A DNA stretch of 64,000 nucleotides from the NCBI RefSeq assembly GCF_000975035.1, contig NZ_BBRA01000001.1, positions 124,001 through 188,000 of the forward strand, written 5' to 3'. This document shows positions 44,630-54,498 of the stretch, piece by piece. The notes under the pieces are model-generated. The model saw only the letters and a program-made list of their open reading frames with translations. It had not been told where the DNA came from and did no database searches. This DNA is from Demequina flava. Its GTDB lineage: Bacteria; Actinomycetota; Actinomycetes; Actinomycetales; Demequinaceae. The first letter of the stretch is position 1, and every line of letters begins with the position of its first letter. The translations under genes and the position numbers were made by a program.

Positions 44630-44635
44630 AGCCTA
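44630..44635 (-). promoter_or_regulatory. Candidate -10 of leaderless proS promoter
   Basis: TAGGCT on the minus strand, spacer TGGCCCC (7 nt), then ATG 44622. A CAGCATCGGCC copy lies 9 nt further upstream. Confidence 0.55.
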
Positions 44636-44643
44636 GTGCGGGC

Positions 44644-44654
44644 GGCCGATGCTG
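44644..44654 (-). repeat. CAGCATCGGCC copy, intergenic
   Basis: Just upstream of the proS -10. A core GCATCGGCC on the plus strand lies 69 bp away at 44567 inside proS. Confidence 0.8.
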
Positions 44655-44770
44655 CGGTTCAGAACCAACGCAGAAGTACGGCCTGGAGGTGGCGAATGCC
44701 AAAAGCCCGCCGAGTATGTACGGCCAGGGGAGAACGTCAGCGAGCGTGATAACTGTCCGTTGCTGACGCG

Positions 44771-45694
44771 TCAGAACATGATCGTCGCGAAGGCTCCATG
44801 CCGGTCGAAGCCCACTGCGTCGTACGCGGCGACGGCGGGCTCGTTGAAGTCGTTGACGTACAGCGAGACTGTCGGCGCGTGGTGCGCTCTTACGCCGTCG
44901 ATGACGGCTCCAAGCCCAGCCCGCGCGAGACCCCGTCCGCGCAACGACGGGTGCACCCACACACCCTGAAGCTGCGCAACTCCCCCGCCAAGGGCCCCAA
45001 CTTCTGCCTTGAAGACGACTTCCCGGCGCCCCTCGATGTCACCAAACTGGACGTAAGCCCGTCCGGCACGGATCAGGTAGTGCAGCCGATCCTCGTAGGC
45101 GGCGCGGCCGTGCCGCATGGGGTCATAGCCAACCTCACCGATGAACATGTGAACACACGCGGGCAGGAGGCGTTCATAGTCGATCTCCCGGGCAGGGCGC
45201 ACCGCTTCGAGGTTGAGGTCTGCGACATCGAGCGCTCCCACGGTGCGGGCGGGCCCTGTAATCGACATCGACACCTGATGCGGCCGCACTTCGCGGGCCG
45301 GAGCCCACCACGGCTCAACCCTGCCCCACAGATCGAGGGTGATTTCTGCAGGCCCAACCATGGCCGCGGGGCGCGTGAGCCGGCCAATGATCGCCGCGGC
45401 CAGGTCTGCGCGAACGTCGTCGTCCTCACTCAGGTCCCCGGACGACGGCAAGACGTATGTCAGGTTTGCGCCGCCCCACACCAGTCCAATGAGCGAGCGG
45501 GACCAGCCGGACCGGCGCCGCACGGCCCACAAACCCGCGGGCACCACACCCGAGGCGAGCGCGACCTCCACGTGCATCGCGGGGACCACATTCGTGACGG
45601 GATCGGCCGCACACAGCGCGGCCATCTCCTCCAAGTCACGCCGCTGCGCCGGCGCCAGCACATGCTGAGCGCGCCGGAGCAGCGAATCGGTCAT
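44771..45694 (-). CDS. DUF4081 GNAT-family acetyltransferase
   Basis: A 307-residue fusion of an N-terminal DUF4081 domain (first about 130 residues) with a C-terminal GNAT domain. The acetyl-CoA site is [20 protein letters not shown], and [21 protein letters not shown] is the typical motif B. This family follows ispG in many actinobacteria. Its ATG overlaps the ispG stop as ATGA. The substrate is unknown. Confidence 0.87.
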   Translation of the reverse strand: MTDSLLRRAQHVLAPAQRRDLEEMAALCAADPVTNVVPAMHVEVALASGVVPAGLWAVRRRSGWSRSLIGLVWGGANLTYVLPSSGDLSEDDDVRADLAAAIIGRLTRPAAMVGPAEITLDLWGRVEPWWAPAREVRPHQVSMSITGPARTVGALDVADLNLEAVRPAREIDYERLLPACVHMFIGEVGYDPMRHGRAAYEDRLHYLIRAGRAYVQFGDIEGRREVVFKAEVGALGGGVAQLQGVWVHPSLRGRGLARAGLGAVIDGVRAHHAPTVSLYVNDFNEPAVAAYDAVGFDRHGAFATIMF

Positions 45695-46845
45695 GACGTG
45701 GCAACCACCTCAGGCGACGAGCCCTCTTCGGTCTCCATCGTCTCTGCGATGCGCATGGCCTCTTCGATGAGGGTTTCCACGATCTGCGACTCTGGCACGG
45801 TCTTGATGACCTCGCCCTTGACGAAAATCTGGCCCTTGCCGTTACCGGATGCGACGCCGAGGTCTGCCTCACGGGCTTCACCGGGACCGTTCACGACGCA
45901 ACCCATGACGGCGACGCGCAACGGAACTTCCATGCCTTCAAGACCGGCGGTGACCTTCTCCGCGAGTTCGTAGACGTCAACCTGCGCGCGGCCACACGAG
46001 GGGCACGACACGATCTCGAGCTTGCGCTCCTTGAGGTTAAGCGACTGCAGGATCTGAATGCCTACCTTGACTTCCTCGACAGGCGGCGCGGACAGCGAGA
46101 CGCGAATGGTGTCGCCGATGCCCTGGCTCAGCAGTGCTCCGAAGGCCGTCGCGGACTTGATGGTCCCCTGGAACGCCGGGCCGGCCTCCGTCACTCCGAG
46201 GTGCAGGGGCCAGTCACCGCGCTGCGACAGCAGTTCGTAGGCCTTGACCATCACGACAGGGTCGTTGTGCTTGACGGAAATCTTGAAGTCGTGGAAGTCG
46301 TGCTCTTCGAACAGGCTCGCCTCCCACACTGCGGACTCCACGAGTGCCTCGGGCGTGGCCTTGCCGTACTTCTCAAGCAGCCGCGGGTCAAGAGATCCGG
46401 CATTCACGCCGATGCGCAAGGACGTTCCGTGGTCCTTGGCCGCCTGGGCGATCTCCTTGACCTGGTCGTCAAACTTGCGGATGTTGCCAGGATTGACGCG
46501 CACGGCGGCGCAACCAGCCTCGATCGCCTTGAAGACGTACTTGGGCTGGAAGTGGATGTCGGCGATCACGGGGATCTGCGACTTCTTCGCAACTGCGGGG
46601 AGCGCGTCAGCGTCATCCTGAGTAGGACACGCAACACGCACGATGTCGCAACCGGCAGCCGTGAGCTCCGCGATCTGCTGGAGCGTCGAGTTGATGTCGT
46701 GAGTCTTCGTGGTGGTCATCGACTGCACGCTCACGGGCGCGTCGCCACCGACATACACATCACCGACCTTGATTTTGCGCGTCTTACGGCGCGGGGCAAG
46801 AGTAGGGGCGGGCATGGCCGGCATTCCGAGTCCGATAGCAGTCAC
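45691..46845 (-). CDS. ispG: 4-hydroxy-3-methylbut-2-en-1-yl diphosphate synthase (flavodoxin)
   Basis: A 4Fe-4S enzyme of the MEP isoprenoid pathway, converting MEcPP to HMBPP. The three iron-sulfur cysteines are in [11 protein letters not shown] and [11 protein letters not shown]. The TIM-barrel half has [19 protein letters not shown] and RVNPGNI. The length of 384 residues is standard. It starts with GTG at 46845. GATAAT ends 6 nt before it, but AAGGAG also lies 11 nt upstream, so leaderless and led starts cannot be separated. A 3-codon frame ATG-AAC-CCG-TGA overlaps the start. dxr lies two genes upstream. Confidence 0.97.
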   Translation of the reverse strand: MTAIGLGMPAMPAPTLAPRRKTRKIKVGDVYVGGDAPVSVQSMTTTKTHDINSTLQQIAELTAAGCDIVRVACPTQDDADALPAVAKKSQIPVIADIHFQPKYVFKAIEAGCAAVRVNPGNIRKFDDQVKEIAQAAKDHGTSLRIGVNAGSLDPRLLEKYGKATPEALVESAVWEASLFEEHDFHDFKISVKHNDPVVMVKAYELLSQRGDWPLHLGVTEAGPAFQGTIKSATAFGALLSQGIGDTIRVSLSAPPVEEVKVGIQILQSLNLKERKLEIVSCPSCGRAQVDVYELAEKVTAGLEGMEVPLRVAVMGCVVNGPGEAREADLGVASGNGKGQIFVKGEVIKTVPESQIVETLIEEAMRIAETMETEEGSSPEVVATS

Positions 46846-46851
46846 GGGTTC

Positions 46852-46857
46852 ATTATC
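46852..46857 (-). promoter_or_regulatory. Possible -10 of ispG
   Basis: GATAAT on the minus strand, 6 nt before the GTG start, as for capA. It overlaps an AAGGAG, so its role is uncertain. Confidence 0.3.
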
Positions 46858-46882
46858 TCCTTCAACGTCTCACCACAGTGCA

Positions 46883-48193
46883 TCACGTCACCGTCACAGG
46901 AGCGACGATGTCCGCATAGATCAAAATCACGCCCATCACGAGCAATAGTCCGAACATGCCATATGCAAGCGGCATCATGCGAGCCACGTCGACAGGTGCG
47001 GGGGTACTCATACCTCGAACACGCGCCCACCCGTTCTTGATTCCCTGCCACAAGGCGGAGGCAATGTGCCCACCGTCGAGCGGCACGAGCGGAATCATGT
47101 TGAACGCGAAGAGCGCCAGGTTCAGGCCGCCCAGCAGCATCAGCATGTCGCCGATGCGCTGTTCCATCCCATAACCGTCAACCTCAGCAGAAGCGATCTC
47201 ACCGGCGACCTGGCCTACGCCCACGACACCGATGACGGACGAGGCGTCGCGCTCTTCGAGCCCGAAGGCCGCGCGAGCCGTGTGATACAGGTGCTCAGGG
47301 AGCGTGAAGATCACCTTCATGGTCTGCCCTAGGTAGTCCCAGGTCAGTTCTGCGCCTGCCGCGAGCGGCTGCTGCTGGACCTCGACCTCGGAGTACATGC
47401 CCATGTAGCCGACCGTCTCGGTCACGGGATCGCCGGCGTCGTCGATAACGGGCTGGCCGGCTTCGTCGTACACGACGCGTTCGCGCGGCTCCGGCGTCAC
47501 GCTCAGCGGCACAATCTCGCCGCCGCGGTCCACATCGACCTCGATGGTCTCCCCCGCGGACGCCGCGATGATCGCGGTTGCGTCTTCCCACGTGGTGACG
47601 TCCTGTCCGTCGACAGCGACAATCTCGTCGCCCGCCTCCAGGCCTGCAGCCGCCGCGGGCGATTCGGGATCATCCGCAGAGCACTCGACCGCTCCGGCAG
47701 CAGGCACACATGGCACCACAGACTCGACCTTGAGCGTCGACGTGGGAGCGCCAATGACGGACAGCACAAACGTGAACGCAATGATCGCCAGGAACAGATT
47801 CACGAGCGGCCCGCCGGCCATCACGATGACCTTCTTCCACCACGCCAGGTGATAGAAAGCGCGGGCGTCTTCGCCCTCGTGAATCTCCTCGACGGCAGCG
47901 TCACGCGAGTCGGCGATCAGACGCGCGGCCCAGCCATCGCCCTTGACTGGCTTCACCCGCTCTGCCGGCGGAATCATGCCAACAAGCTTGACGTATCCAC
48001 CCAGGGGGATGGCCTTCACCCCGTATTCGGTTTCCTTGCCGTGCCTGGACCACAGGGTCGGCCCAAAGCCCACAAAGTACTGGCTCACACGCACGCCGAA
48101 CTTCTTGGCCGGCACCATGTGCCCGACCTCGTGCAGCGCGATGGAGACCAGCAACCCGATGACAAGCACCAGGACGCCGATGACGGTTGCCAT
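46883..48193 (-). CDS. rseP: Site-2 intramembrane metalloprotease (RseP/Rip1 family)
   Basis: A regulated-intramembrane-proteolysis enzyme; actinobacterial homologues cut anti-sigma factors. The zinc motif HEVGH is at residues 21-25 in the first helix. The third metal ligand is in NMIPLVPLDGGHI near the C-terminus. A PDZ domain with an acidic insertion lies between (AGLEAGDEIVAVDGQDV), and four hydrophobic helices are visible. The length of 436 residues is normal. It lies between dxr and ispG, the usual order. TAGGGT is 6 nt before ATG 48193. Confidence 0.95.
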   Translation of the reverse strand: MATVIGVLVLVIGLLVSIALHEVGHMVPAKKFGVRVSQYFVGFGPTLWSRHGKETEYGVKAIPLGGYVKLVGMIPPAERVKPVKGDGWAARLIADSRDAAVEEIHEGEDARAFYHLAWWKKVIVMAGGPLVNLFLAIIAFTFVLSVIGAPTSTLKVESVVPCVPAAGAVECSADDPESPAAAAGLEAGDEIVAVDGQDVTTWEDATAIIAASAGETIEVDVDRGGEIVPLSVTPEPRERVVYDEAGQPVIDDAGDPVTETVGYMGMYSEVEVQQQPLAAGAELTWDYLGQTMKVIFTLPEHLYHTARAAFGLEERDASSVIGVVGVGQVAGEIASAEVDGYGMEQRIGDMLMLLGGLNLALFAFNMIPLVPLDGGHIASALWQGIKNGWARVRGMSTPAPVDVARMMPLAYGMFGLLLVMGVILIYADIVAPVTVT

Positions 48194-48199
48194 AGTCCT

Positions 48200-48205
48200 A
48201 CCCTA
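48200..48205 (-). promoter_or_regulatory. Candidate -10 of rseP promoter
   Basis: TAGGGT on the minus strand, spacer AGGACT (6 nt), then ATG. The spacer contains AGGA, so a short led message is also possible. Confidence 0.4.
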
Positions 48206-48230
48206 CGTTTCAGTAATCAGTCCGCGGCGT

Positions 48231-49382
48231 TCAGCCGATCGCTGCGACGGCACGCTCACGTGCCCATCGCTCAGCCTCGTCGACCGCGGCCAGTGACAAT
48301 TCCTGAGGAGCTTCATACGCCTCCACAACGCTCGTGAGGGTGTCAACGATCCCAAGGAACGGCAGCCGTCCATCAATGAAGGCGGCGACGCACTCTTCAT
48401 TCGCCGCGTTAAATACAGCGGGGTGGAGGGCCGATGCTTGGACGGCTTGGCGTGCGAGTGCGACAGCTGGGAAGGCGGTTTCGTCGAGCGGCGCGAAGGT
48501 CCAGGTTTGGGCCTGGGTCCAGTCCATCGCGGGAGAGGCATCCGCGACGCGCTCGGGCCAGCTCAGACCCAGCGCGATCGGGAGACGCATATCAGGAGGC
48601 GAGACCTGGGCCAGGGTCGATCCATCAATGAACTCAACCATCGAGTGCACGATGGACTGCGCGTGCACCACGACGTCGATCCGCTCCATGGGGATGTCGA
48701 AAAGCAGGTGCGCTTCGATGACCTCGAGCGCCTTGTTCACCATTGACGCGGAGTTGATCGTGACGACCGCTCCCATGTCCCAGGTGGGGTGCTTAAGGGC
48801 GTCTGCGGCGGTCACATCCGTGAGTTCCTCGCGTGAACGCCCGCGGAATGCTCCCCCGGAAGCCGTGACAACGAGGCGCTTCACCTCGTCGGCGCGACCG
48901 CCTCGCAGTGCCTGCGCGAGCGCGGAGTGCTCCGAGTCGACGGGCACAATCTGGTCAGGCCGTTGCATCGCGCGCTTGACCAGCGCGCCGCCCGCGACCA
49001 GCGACTCCTTGTTGGCCAAGGCCAAGGTGCTACCCGATTCCAGCGCCGCCAAGGTAGGGCGCAAACCCACGGAACCCGTGATGCCGTTGAGTACCACATC
49101 CGCGCCGCGACGCGCCGCCTCAACCACAGCATCGGCCCCACCTGCAACCTCTACGCCGGGGAGCTCGCCTGCGATCTGCACCGCAGCATCGGCCTGTGCG
49201 ACTGCAACAAACTGCGGACGGAACTGACGTGCCTGAGCAATGACGAGGTCCGGGTCGGAACCGCCAGCGGCCAGCGCCCTGACGGTGAAGCGGTCCGGGT
49301 TGCGCGCAATAACGTCGAGCGCTTGCGTGCCAATGGAACCAGTCGAGCCCAGGAGCGCGACCGAGCGGGTCGCTTCGCTCAC
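48231..49382 (-). CDS. dxr: 1-deoxy-D-xylulose 5-phosphate reductoisomerase
   Basis: It converts DXP to MEP, the committing step of the MEP pathway. The NADPH loop [13 protein letters not shown] starts at G12. The metal-binding segment [12 protein letters not shown] and the flexible loop region ([24 protein letters not shown]) are present. The length is 383 residues. Its ATG overlaps the stop of the DivIVA-domain gene as ATGA. Three copies of the window-wide AGCATCGGCC word fall in this one gene. Confidence 0.97.
   Translation of the reverse strand: MSEATRSVALLGSTGSIGTQALDVIARNPDRFTVRALAAGGSDPDLVIAQARQFRPQFVAVAQADAAVQIAGELPGVEVAGGADAVVEAARRGADVVLNGITGSVGLRPTLAALESGSTLALANKESLVAGGALVKRAMQRPDQIVPVDSEHSALAQALRGGRADEVKRLVVTASGGAFRGRSREELTDVTAADALKHPTWDMGAVVTINSASMVNKALEVIEAHLLFDIPMERIDVVVHAQSIVHSMVEFIDGSTLAQVSPPDMRLPIALGLSWPERVADASPAMDWTQAQTWTFAPLDETAFPAVALARQAVQASALHPAVFNAANEECVAAFIDGRLPFLGIVDTLTSVVEAYEAPQELSLAAVDEAERWARERAVAAIG
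48429..48438 (-). repeat. AGCATCGGCC copy in dxr (first)
   Basis: Preceded by A in place of C; coding phase GCA-TCG-GCC. Confidence 0.75.
49127..49137 (+). repeat. CAGCATCGGCC copy in dxr (second)
   Basis: Coding phase GCC-GAT-GCT, 57 bp from the third copy. Confidence 0.8.
49184..49194 (+). repeat. CAGCATCGGCC copy in dxr (third)
   Basis: Same orientation and phase as the copy at 49127. Confidence 0.8.
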
Positions 49383-49936
49383 GAGGCGCCGAGGAGGATG
49401 TCGATCGCGCGGGCCAAGTACGCGTCCACGACGCGCTCTTGGTATGCGTGTGCGCCGCGCTTGCGCTTAAAGGTCAGCGCACGGATCTCGTCCGCGGTGA
49501 TGGGCGTGCCCTTGTCAAAGAACTCGATGAGGCGATCCAAGATCGCATCGACCTCGTCGGCCGCGTACCCGTGGCTCATCGCGCCCGGGTGGGAGAAGCG
49601 CTCACCGACTGGCCGGCGCAAGCGCGGGTAGAGCGTCTGCGCGCGGTCAGCGAGTTCACGCATCCAGGCATCCTGGCCGCGGTCTTTCACGTAGGTCTCG
49701 CGCCCACGAAGTGAGAAGGCCACCTCGAGGCGGTCCAGGGCTGCATCTACCGCGGCGGGGTCGTAGCCACCGTGCGAGAGATCGAACGATGCGCGGCGAA
49801 CCTCGAAGGGCTCCAACTTCTTGTCCGAGGCCATGTCCTCGTACGCATCGCGCGCGAAGTTGAAAAACTCCTCAACATCTTCGCGGTCGTAACCGAGTTT
49901 GAAGACATTGACCCTAGGAAACATGCCCTTCGCCAC
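49379..49936 (-). CDS. Protein with two DivIVA-type domains
   Basis: A 185-residue protein consisting of two DivIVA N-terminal-like modules: [20 protein letters not shown] near residue 6 and [20 protein letters not shown] near residue 115. Between them is [24 protein letters not shown], a third partial copy of the same pattern. Unlike real DivIVA/Wag31 it has no long coiled-coil tail, so it probably does not form polar scaffolds alone. It starts with GTG at 49936 behind AAGGAGG, 3 nt from rlmN, and overlaps dxr. Its function is unknown. Confidence 0.82.
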   Translation of the reverse strand: MAKGMFPRVNVFKLGYDREDVEEFFNFARDAYEDMASDKKLEPFEVRRASFDLSHGGYDPAAVDAALDRLEVAFSLRGRETYVKDRGQDAWMRELADRAQTLYPRLRRPVGERFSHPGAMSHGYAADEVDAILDRLIEFFDKGTPITADEIRALTFKRKRGAHAYQERVVDAYLARAIDILLGAS

Positions 49937-49939
49937 CGC

Positions 49940-51052
49940 TTACGCCTCCTTGATAGCCAGCTGCCCGCAGGCGCCGTCGATGTCACTACCTCGAGTATCG
50001 CGGATTGTGGTCGGAATCCCGTGAGCACGCAGGCGGTTTACGAATTCTTGTTCCACGGCAGGGTCAGATGCGGTCCAGATCGAGCCGGGCGTCGGGTTCA
50101 ACGGAATGGGGTTCACGTGGACCCAGCCCTCACCGCGCGCGTTGAGCTTCTCGCCCAGCAGGTCAGCGCGGTGGCCGTGATCATTCATGTCGCGGATCAG
50201 CGCGTACTCGATCGACACGCGGCGTCCCGTGGCGTCGAAGTAGCGGCGTGCTGCGTCGAGGACCTCGTCGACGGACCAGCGCGTGTTGATCGGCACGATC
50301 TCGTTGCGCAGTTCATCGTCGGGAGCGTGGAGGCTGACCGCCAGCGTGACGGGGATGCCCTCCTTCGACAGCTTGTCGATGGCCGGGACCAGGCCGACGG
50401 TCGACACCGTCACGTGACGGGCAGACAACCCGAAGCCCTCAGGCTCCGGGGCAGTCAATGCGCGCACAGTGCCCATGACTGCCTTGTAGTTGGCCATCGG
50501 CTCACCCATGCCCATGAAGACCACGTTCGACATGCGCACCGGGTCGCCGCCCAGTTCGCCGTCGCGCGCGGACTTGGCGGCGAGGCGCACCTGCTCGATA
50601 ATCTCCGCCGCGGACAGATTGCGAGTCAGGCCCATCTGGCCGGTCGCGCAGAAGGGGCAGGCCATTCCGCAGCCCGCCTGGCTAGTGACGCACAGCGTCG
50701 CGCGCTCGGGGTACTTCATCAGCACAGACTCGACCTTGACACCATCGTGGAGGCTCCACAGCGTCTTGCGGGTCGCTCCCCCGTCGGCCTTCAGCGACGT
50801 CACGGGAGACAGCAACTTGGGGAAGAGCGACTCAACGAGCGCATCACGAGACGCTGCCGGCAGGTCTGACATGTCCGAAGCGTCGTCGGTCAGGTGCGAG
50901 TAATAGTGCCGCGACAACTGCTTGGCGCGGAACGCCGGCTCACCGAGTTCGCGCACAGCCTCTTGTCGCTCTTCGCGGGTGAGGTCGGCAAAATGGCGCG
51001 GCGGCTTGCCACGCTTGGGTGCTGCCATCTGCAGCACGGGTCGGTCAGTCAT
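49940..51052 (-). CDS. rlmN: 23S rRNA (adenine2503-C2)/tRNA adenine37 methyltransferase
   Basis: A radical-SAM enzyme that methylates C2 of A2503 in 23S rRNA. The SAM-cluster cysteines are C128, C132 and C135 in [16 protein letters not shown]. The [10 protein letters not shown] motif and the C-terminal resolving cysteine region ([12 protein letters not shown]) are present. The length is 370 residues. Its ATG overlaps the cdsA stop as TAATG. Confidence 0.96.
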   Translation of the reverse strand: MTDRPVLQMAAPKRGKPPRHFADLTREERQEAVRELGEPAFRAKQLSRHYYSHLTDDASDMSDLPAASRDALVESLFPKLLSPVTSLKADGGATRKTLWSLHDGVKVESVLMKYPERATLCVTSQAGCGMACPFCATGQMGLTRNLSAAEIIEQVRLAAKSARDGELGGDPVRMSNVVFMGMGEPMANYKAVMGTVRALTAPEPEGFGLSARHVTVSTVGLVPAIDKLSKEGIPVTLAVSLHAPDDELRNEIVPINTRWSVDEVLDAARRYFDATGRRVSIEYALIRDMNDHGHRADLLGEKLNARGEGWVHVNPIPLNPTPGSIWTASDPAVEQEFVNRLRAHGIPTTIRDTRGSDIDGACGQLAIKEA

Positions 51053-52227
51053 TACGCTCCCAAAAACAATGCGAAGACGACGTAGCCCACGGGTGCGGCT
51101 ACGACGATAGAGTCCAGTCGGTCCATGATCCCACCGTGTCCGGGGATCAGCCCGCTCATGTCTTTCACCTGGATATCACGCTTCAGTGCACTTTCGGCAA
51201 GATCGCCCAAGACGCCGGCCGCCGCACAGGCAGCTCCCACGGCTGCACCAATCCACCAGCGTTCATCCAGCGTGAACCAGGCCGCGATGCTCGCCACTAA
51301 CGTTCCCAGGATCATGCCGCCCGCGAAACCCTCCCAGGTTTTCTTGGGGCTCACGCGGGGTGCCATCTTGTGTTTACCAGCAAACATTCCGGCAAAGAGT
51401 CCCCCTGTGTCGTTACCGACGACAGCAAGAACAACGATCAATACACGTGCCCAGCCGTGGTCCGCAGTCTCCATCAAGATCAAGAAACTGGCGAGGAACG
51501 GGATCCACATGAGGGTGAGAATCGACGCCATGGCGTCGGCCATCGTGTTCTCAACACGTTCATCCGCCACGCGCCACGCGACAACGCCGGCACACCCCAC
51601 CAGCAAGGCCACGACGAGGCCCTCCGGGCCGCCAGTCCATGTCGCCACTCCCATGCCGGCTGAGGCCAGCATGATCGGGATGATCGCGACCTCACGCGAA
51701 TGCGTGGCGAGCGCCTGCTTCCACTCGTACGTGGCACCGATGCACACGACCGTCAACACGATCGTGAATGCCAAAGGGCTCCACCAGGCCAAGGCGAGCG
51801 TCGCGACCAGAATCGAAATACCCACAGCAGCAGCCACGGGCATGTTTCGTCCACCGCGACGTGCGACAGGTGCCACCTGTTCGGTGGGAGTCTCGACGCT
51901 CGTCGTAATACGAGGGTCGATGTCTTCGCCGTCGACTCCCTCATCGGGAACGTCCGCTTCCGCACGTGCGCGCTGCTGGGCCTCGCGAACCTCTGACGCC
52001 GAGTTCGGATGCATGGCGCCGTGAAGGACGGGTTCGTGTGTCCTCTGCACTGCCGTGGCGTCCGCGGGCGCGAACGGAGACGTCGAAGCAGCCGGGTCTA
52101 CAGGTGGCGGCGGGTCCTCGTGCAGGGAGGGCATACCCGAGCCCTTGAGTTTCTCCGGGGTGAACTCCACAGGTTTGGACGCAGGTGTCTCCTCAGGAGG
52201 CTGCTGTCGCCTGCGGAATCTACTCAT
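51052..52227 (-). CDS. cdsA: Phosphatidate cytidylyltransferase
   Basis: It makes CDP-diacylglycerol, the precursor used by PgsA. The C-terminal signature [13 protein letters not shown] and [16 protein letters not shown] are intact, with about eight membrane helices. It is 391 residues long because of a 125-residue Pro/Glu-rich cytosolic N-terminus. I used ATG 52227 ([11 protein letters not shown]); the frame is open to 52302 into frr. It lies 28 nt after frr. Confidence 0.94.
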   Translation of the reverse strand: MSRFRRRQQPPEETPASKPVEFTPEKLKGSGMPSLHEDPPPPVDPAASTSPFAPADATAVQRTHEPVLHGAMHPNSASEVREAQQRARAEADVPDEGVDGEDIDPRITTSVETPTEQVAPVARRGGRNMPVAAAVGISILVATLALAWWSPLAFTIVLTVVCIGATYEWKQALATHSREVAIIPIMLASAGMGVATWTGGPEGLVVALLVGCAGVVAWRVADERVENTMADAMASILTLMWIPFLASFLILMETADHGWARVLIVVLAVVGNDTGGLFAGMFAGKHKMAPRVSPKKTWEGFAGGMILGTLVASIAAWFTLDERWWIGAAVGAACAAAGVLGDLAESALKRDIQVKDMSGLIPGHGGIMDRLDSIVVAAPVGYVVFALFLGA

Positions 52228-52255
52228 GGTGATGCACGGAGGACCGAAAGGTCGG

Positions 52256-52813
52256 TCAGACCTCCAGCAGCTCGCTCTCCTTGGCGGCCAGCAGCGCGTC
52301 AACGGCGTCGACGTGCTTCTTGGTCAGCGAGTCCAGCTCCTTCTCCGCACGCGAACCCTCGTCCTCGCCGACTTCGCCGTCCTTGACGGCTCCGTCGATC
52401 AGGTCCTTGGACTTGCGGCGCATGTTGCGAATCGTGACGCGGGCGTCTTCTGCCTTGGACTTAGCAAGCTTGACGTAGTCGCGGCGACGTTCCTCGGTCA
52501 GCTGCGGCATGTTGATGCGCAGCACCGTGCCGTCGTCGGAGGGGTTGACTCCCAAGTCCGAATTCCGCAACGCCGTCTCGATGTCCTTCTTCGCGGATGC
52601 GTCGTAGGGCGAGATCAGCACCATGCGAGCCTCAGGCACCGAGATGGAAGCCAGCTGCTGCAGCGGCGTGGGGGCACCGTAGTAGTCGATGCTGATGTTC
52701 GCGAACATCGAGGCAGATGCCTGACCCGAGCGAATACCTGCGAAGTTGTCCTTGGCAACCGCCACGGCGCGGTCCATGTTGTCCTCTGCCTCGAGCAGAA
52801 TCTCGTCAATCAC
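52256..52813 (-). CDS. frr: Ribosome-recycling factor
   Basis: It splits post-termination ribosomes with EF-G. The protein is exactly 185 residues when started at GTG 52813, which has AAGGAG 7 nt upstream; the in-frame extension to 52876 would overlap pyrH. Family stretches include [32 protein letters not shown] and [14 protein letters not shown]. It lies 31 nt after pyrH. Confidence 0.97.
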   Translation of the reverse strand: MIDEILLEAEDNMDRAVAVAKDNFAGIRSGQASASMFANISIDYYGAPTPLQQLASISVPEARMVLISPYDASAKKDIETALRNSDLGVNPSDDGTVLRINMPQLTEERRRDYVKLAKSKAEDARVTIRNMRRKSKDLIDGAVKDGEVGEDEGSRAEKELDSLTKKHVDAVDALLAAKESELLEV

Positions 52814-52844
52814 GTGCGTCTCCTTCAAGTGTGGCGGTCCCGCG

Positions 52845-53594
52845 CTACGCGGTGACCAGGGTGCCGATTCTCTCACCCAGTAGGGCGCGGGTCACATTGC
52901 CGGTCTCTTCGAGTCCGAACACGACCATGGGAAGTTCGTTTTCCATGCACAGGGAGAACGCAGCGGCGTCCATCACCTGGAGGTTCTTAGCGAGAGCTTC
53001 GCGGTACGTCACCGTCTCGAGTCGCTCCGCGTCGGGGTTAGTGCGAGGGTCAGCCGAATACACCGCATCCACACCGTTCTTGCCCATGAGCACCTCGGTG
53101 CACCGCGTCTCAAGGGCTCGCTGTGCGGACACCGTGTCGGTGGAGAAGTACGGCATGCCGGCTCCTGCGCCAAAGATGACGACGCGGCCTTTTTCGAGGT
53201 GACGCATGGCGCGGCGCGGGATGTAAGCCTCCGCGACCTGGCCCATGGTGATGGCTGTCTGGACACGAGTGTCGACGCCAGCCTGCTCGAGGAAGTCTTG
53301 GAGGGCGAGGGCATTCATCACGGTGCCCAGCATGCCCATATAGTCGGCGCGGGCGCGTTCCATGCCGCTTTGCGACAGTTCTGCCCCGCGGAAGAAGTTG
53401 CCGCCACCGACGACGATGCAAACCTGCACGCCATCACGGACGGCATCCGCGATTTCCTGCGCGATGCGCTTGATCACAGCCGCATCGAGTCCTACTTCAC
53501 CACCGCCGAAAGTCTCGCCTGAGAGCTTCAGCAGAACGCGCCGCTGCGCCGTGGGATCCTCCGTGCCCGTCGTCATGTCACTGTCGTCGGGCAT
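52845..53594 (-). CDS. pyrH: Uridylate kinase
   Basis: It phosphorylates UMP to UDP, an amino-acid-kinase-fold hexamer regulated by UTP/GTP. The key segments [38 protein letters not shown] and [13 protein letters not shown] are present. The length is 249 residues with a 20-residue non-conserved start. AGGAGG precedes ATG 53594. Confidence 0.97.
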   Translation of the reverse strand: MPDDSDMTTGTEDPTAQRRVLLKLSGETFGGGEVGLDAAVIKRIAQEIADAVRDGVQVCIVVGGGNFFRGAELSQSGMERARADYMGMLGTVMNALALQDFLEQAGVDTRVQTAITMGQVAEAYIPRRAMRHLEKGRVVIFGAGAGMPYFSTDTVSAQRALETRCTEVLMGKNGVDAVYSADPRTNPDAERLETVTYREALAKNLQVMDAAAFSLCMENELPMVVFGLEETGNVTRALLGERIGTLVTA

Positions 53595-53647
53595 GGAGTT
53601 CCTCCTAGGCGTAGCGGCGCGTTACTGATGCTGAAAGGTGGTGGTAA

Positions 53648-54487
53648 TTAGGCTCCCACACGGAAGCGTGCGAAGGCAGTTACCTCGCCGCCGGAGTTCT
53701 CGATGACCTTGCCGACCGTGGTCTTGGGGTCCTTCGCGAACGCCTGGTCCACCAGGGTGTTCTCCTTGAAGAAGCCGTTCAGACGGCCCTCCACGATCTT
53801 CGGCAGGGCGCCCTCAGGCTTGCCCTCGCCCTTCGCGGTCTCCTCGGCCACACGACGCTCGTTCTCGACGACGTCAGCGGGGACGTCATCGCGCACGAGA
53901 TAGGTCGGCGAGTAGGCAGCGATGTGCATGGCGATGTCGCGAGCGACCTCACCAGCCTTGGCGTCCGAACCCACGAGGACACCTACCTGAGCAGGCAGGT
54001 CCTTGTTGGTGCGGTGGAGGTACTCGGTGACAACCGGGGCCTCGACGCGAGCGACGCGACGAAGCACGACCTTCTCGCCCAGGATTCCGGCGTTCTCGTC
54101 GATGAAGGCCTGAATGGTCTTGCCATCGATGTCGGCAGCAAGTGCAGCCTCGGCCGAGTCCGCACCAGCGGCCTCAGCGGCAGCGAGCACCTGCTGAGCG
54201 AGAGCCACGAACTTGTCGTTCTTGGCCACGAAGTCGGTCTCGGAGTTGAGCTCGATGAGGGTTCCCACCTGGCCGCCATCGGCGTCCTGGATGGAAGCGA
54301 TGACCAGGCCCTCGGAAGCGGCACGGCCCTCACGCTTGGTGACGCCCTTGAGGCCCTTCACACGGAGGATGTCAACGGCCTTGTCCAGGTCGCCGTCAGC
54401 CTCGTCGAGAGCCTTCTTGACGTCCAGCATTCCAGCGCCAGTGCGCTCACGCAGTGCCTGGATGTCGGCAACGGTGTAGTTCGCCAT
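53648..54487 (-). CDS. tsf: Elongation factor Ts
   Basis: The nucleotide-exchange factor for EF-Tu. The N-terminal UBA-like domain reads IQALRERTGAGMLDVKKALDEA, followed by NSETDFVAKND and GVLVGSDAKAG of the core. The length of 279 residues is usual for actinobacteria. AAGGAA lies before ATG 54487, 11 nt after rpsB. Confidence 0.98.
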   Translation of the reverse strand: MANYTVADIQALRERTGAGMLDVKKALDEADGDLDKAVDILRVKGLKGVTKREGRAASEGLVIASIQDADGGQVGTLIELNSETDFVAKNDKFVALAQQVLAAAEAAGADSAEAALAADIDGKTIQAFIDENAGILGEKVVLRRVARVEAPVVTEYLHRTNKDLPAQVGVLVGSDAKAGEVARDIAMHIAAYSPTYLVRDDVPADVVENERRVAEETAKGEGKPEGALPKIVEGRLNGFFKENTLVDQAFAKDPKTTVGKVIENSGGEVTAFARFRVGA

Positions 54488-54498
54488 GAAAGCGTTCC

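Noticed and set aside
44736-44774. GTCAGC/GCTGAC stem and a CTGACGCGTCAG palindrome at the end of the DUF4081 gene
   Set aside because: The stem has a 20-nt loop and no U-rich tail, and the palindrome overlaps the stop codon. I could not call a terminator.
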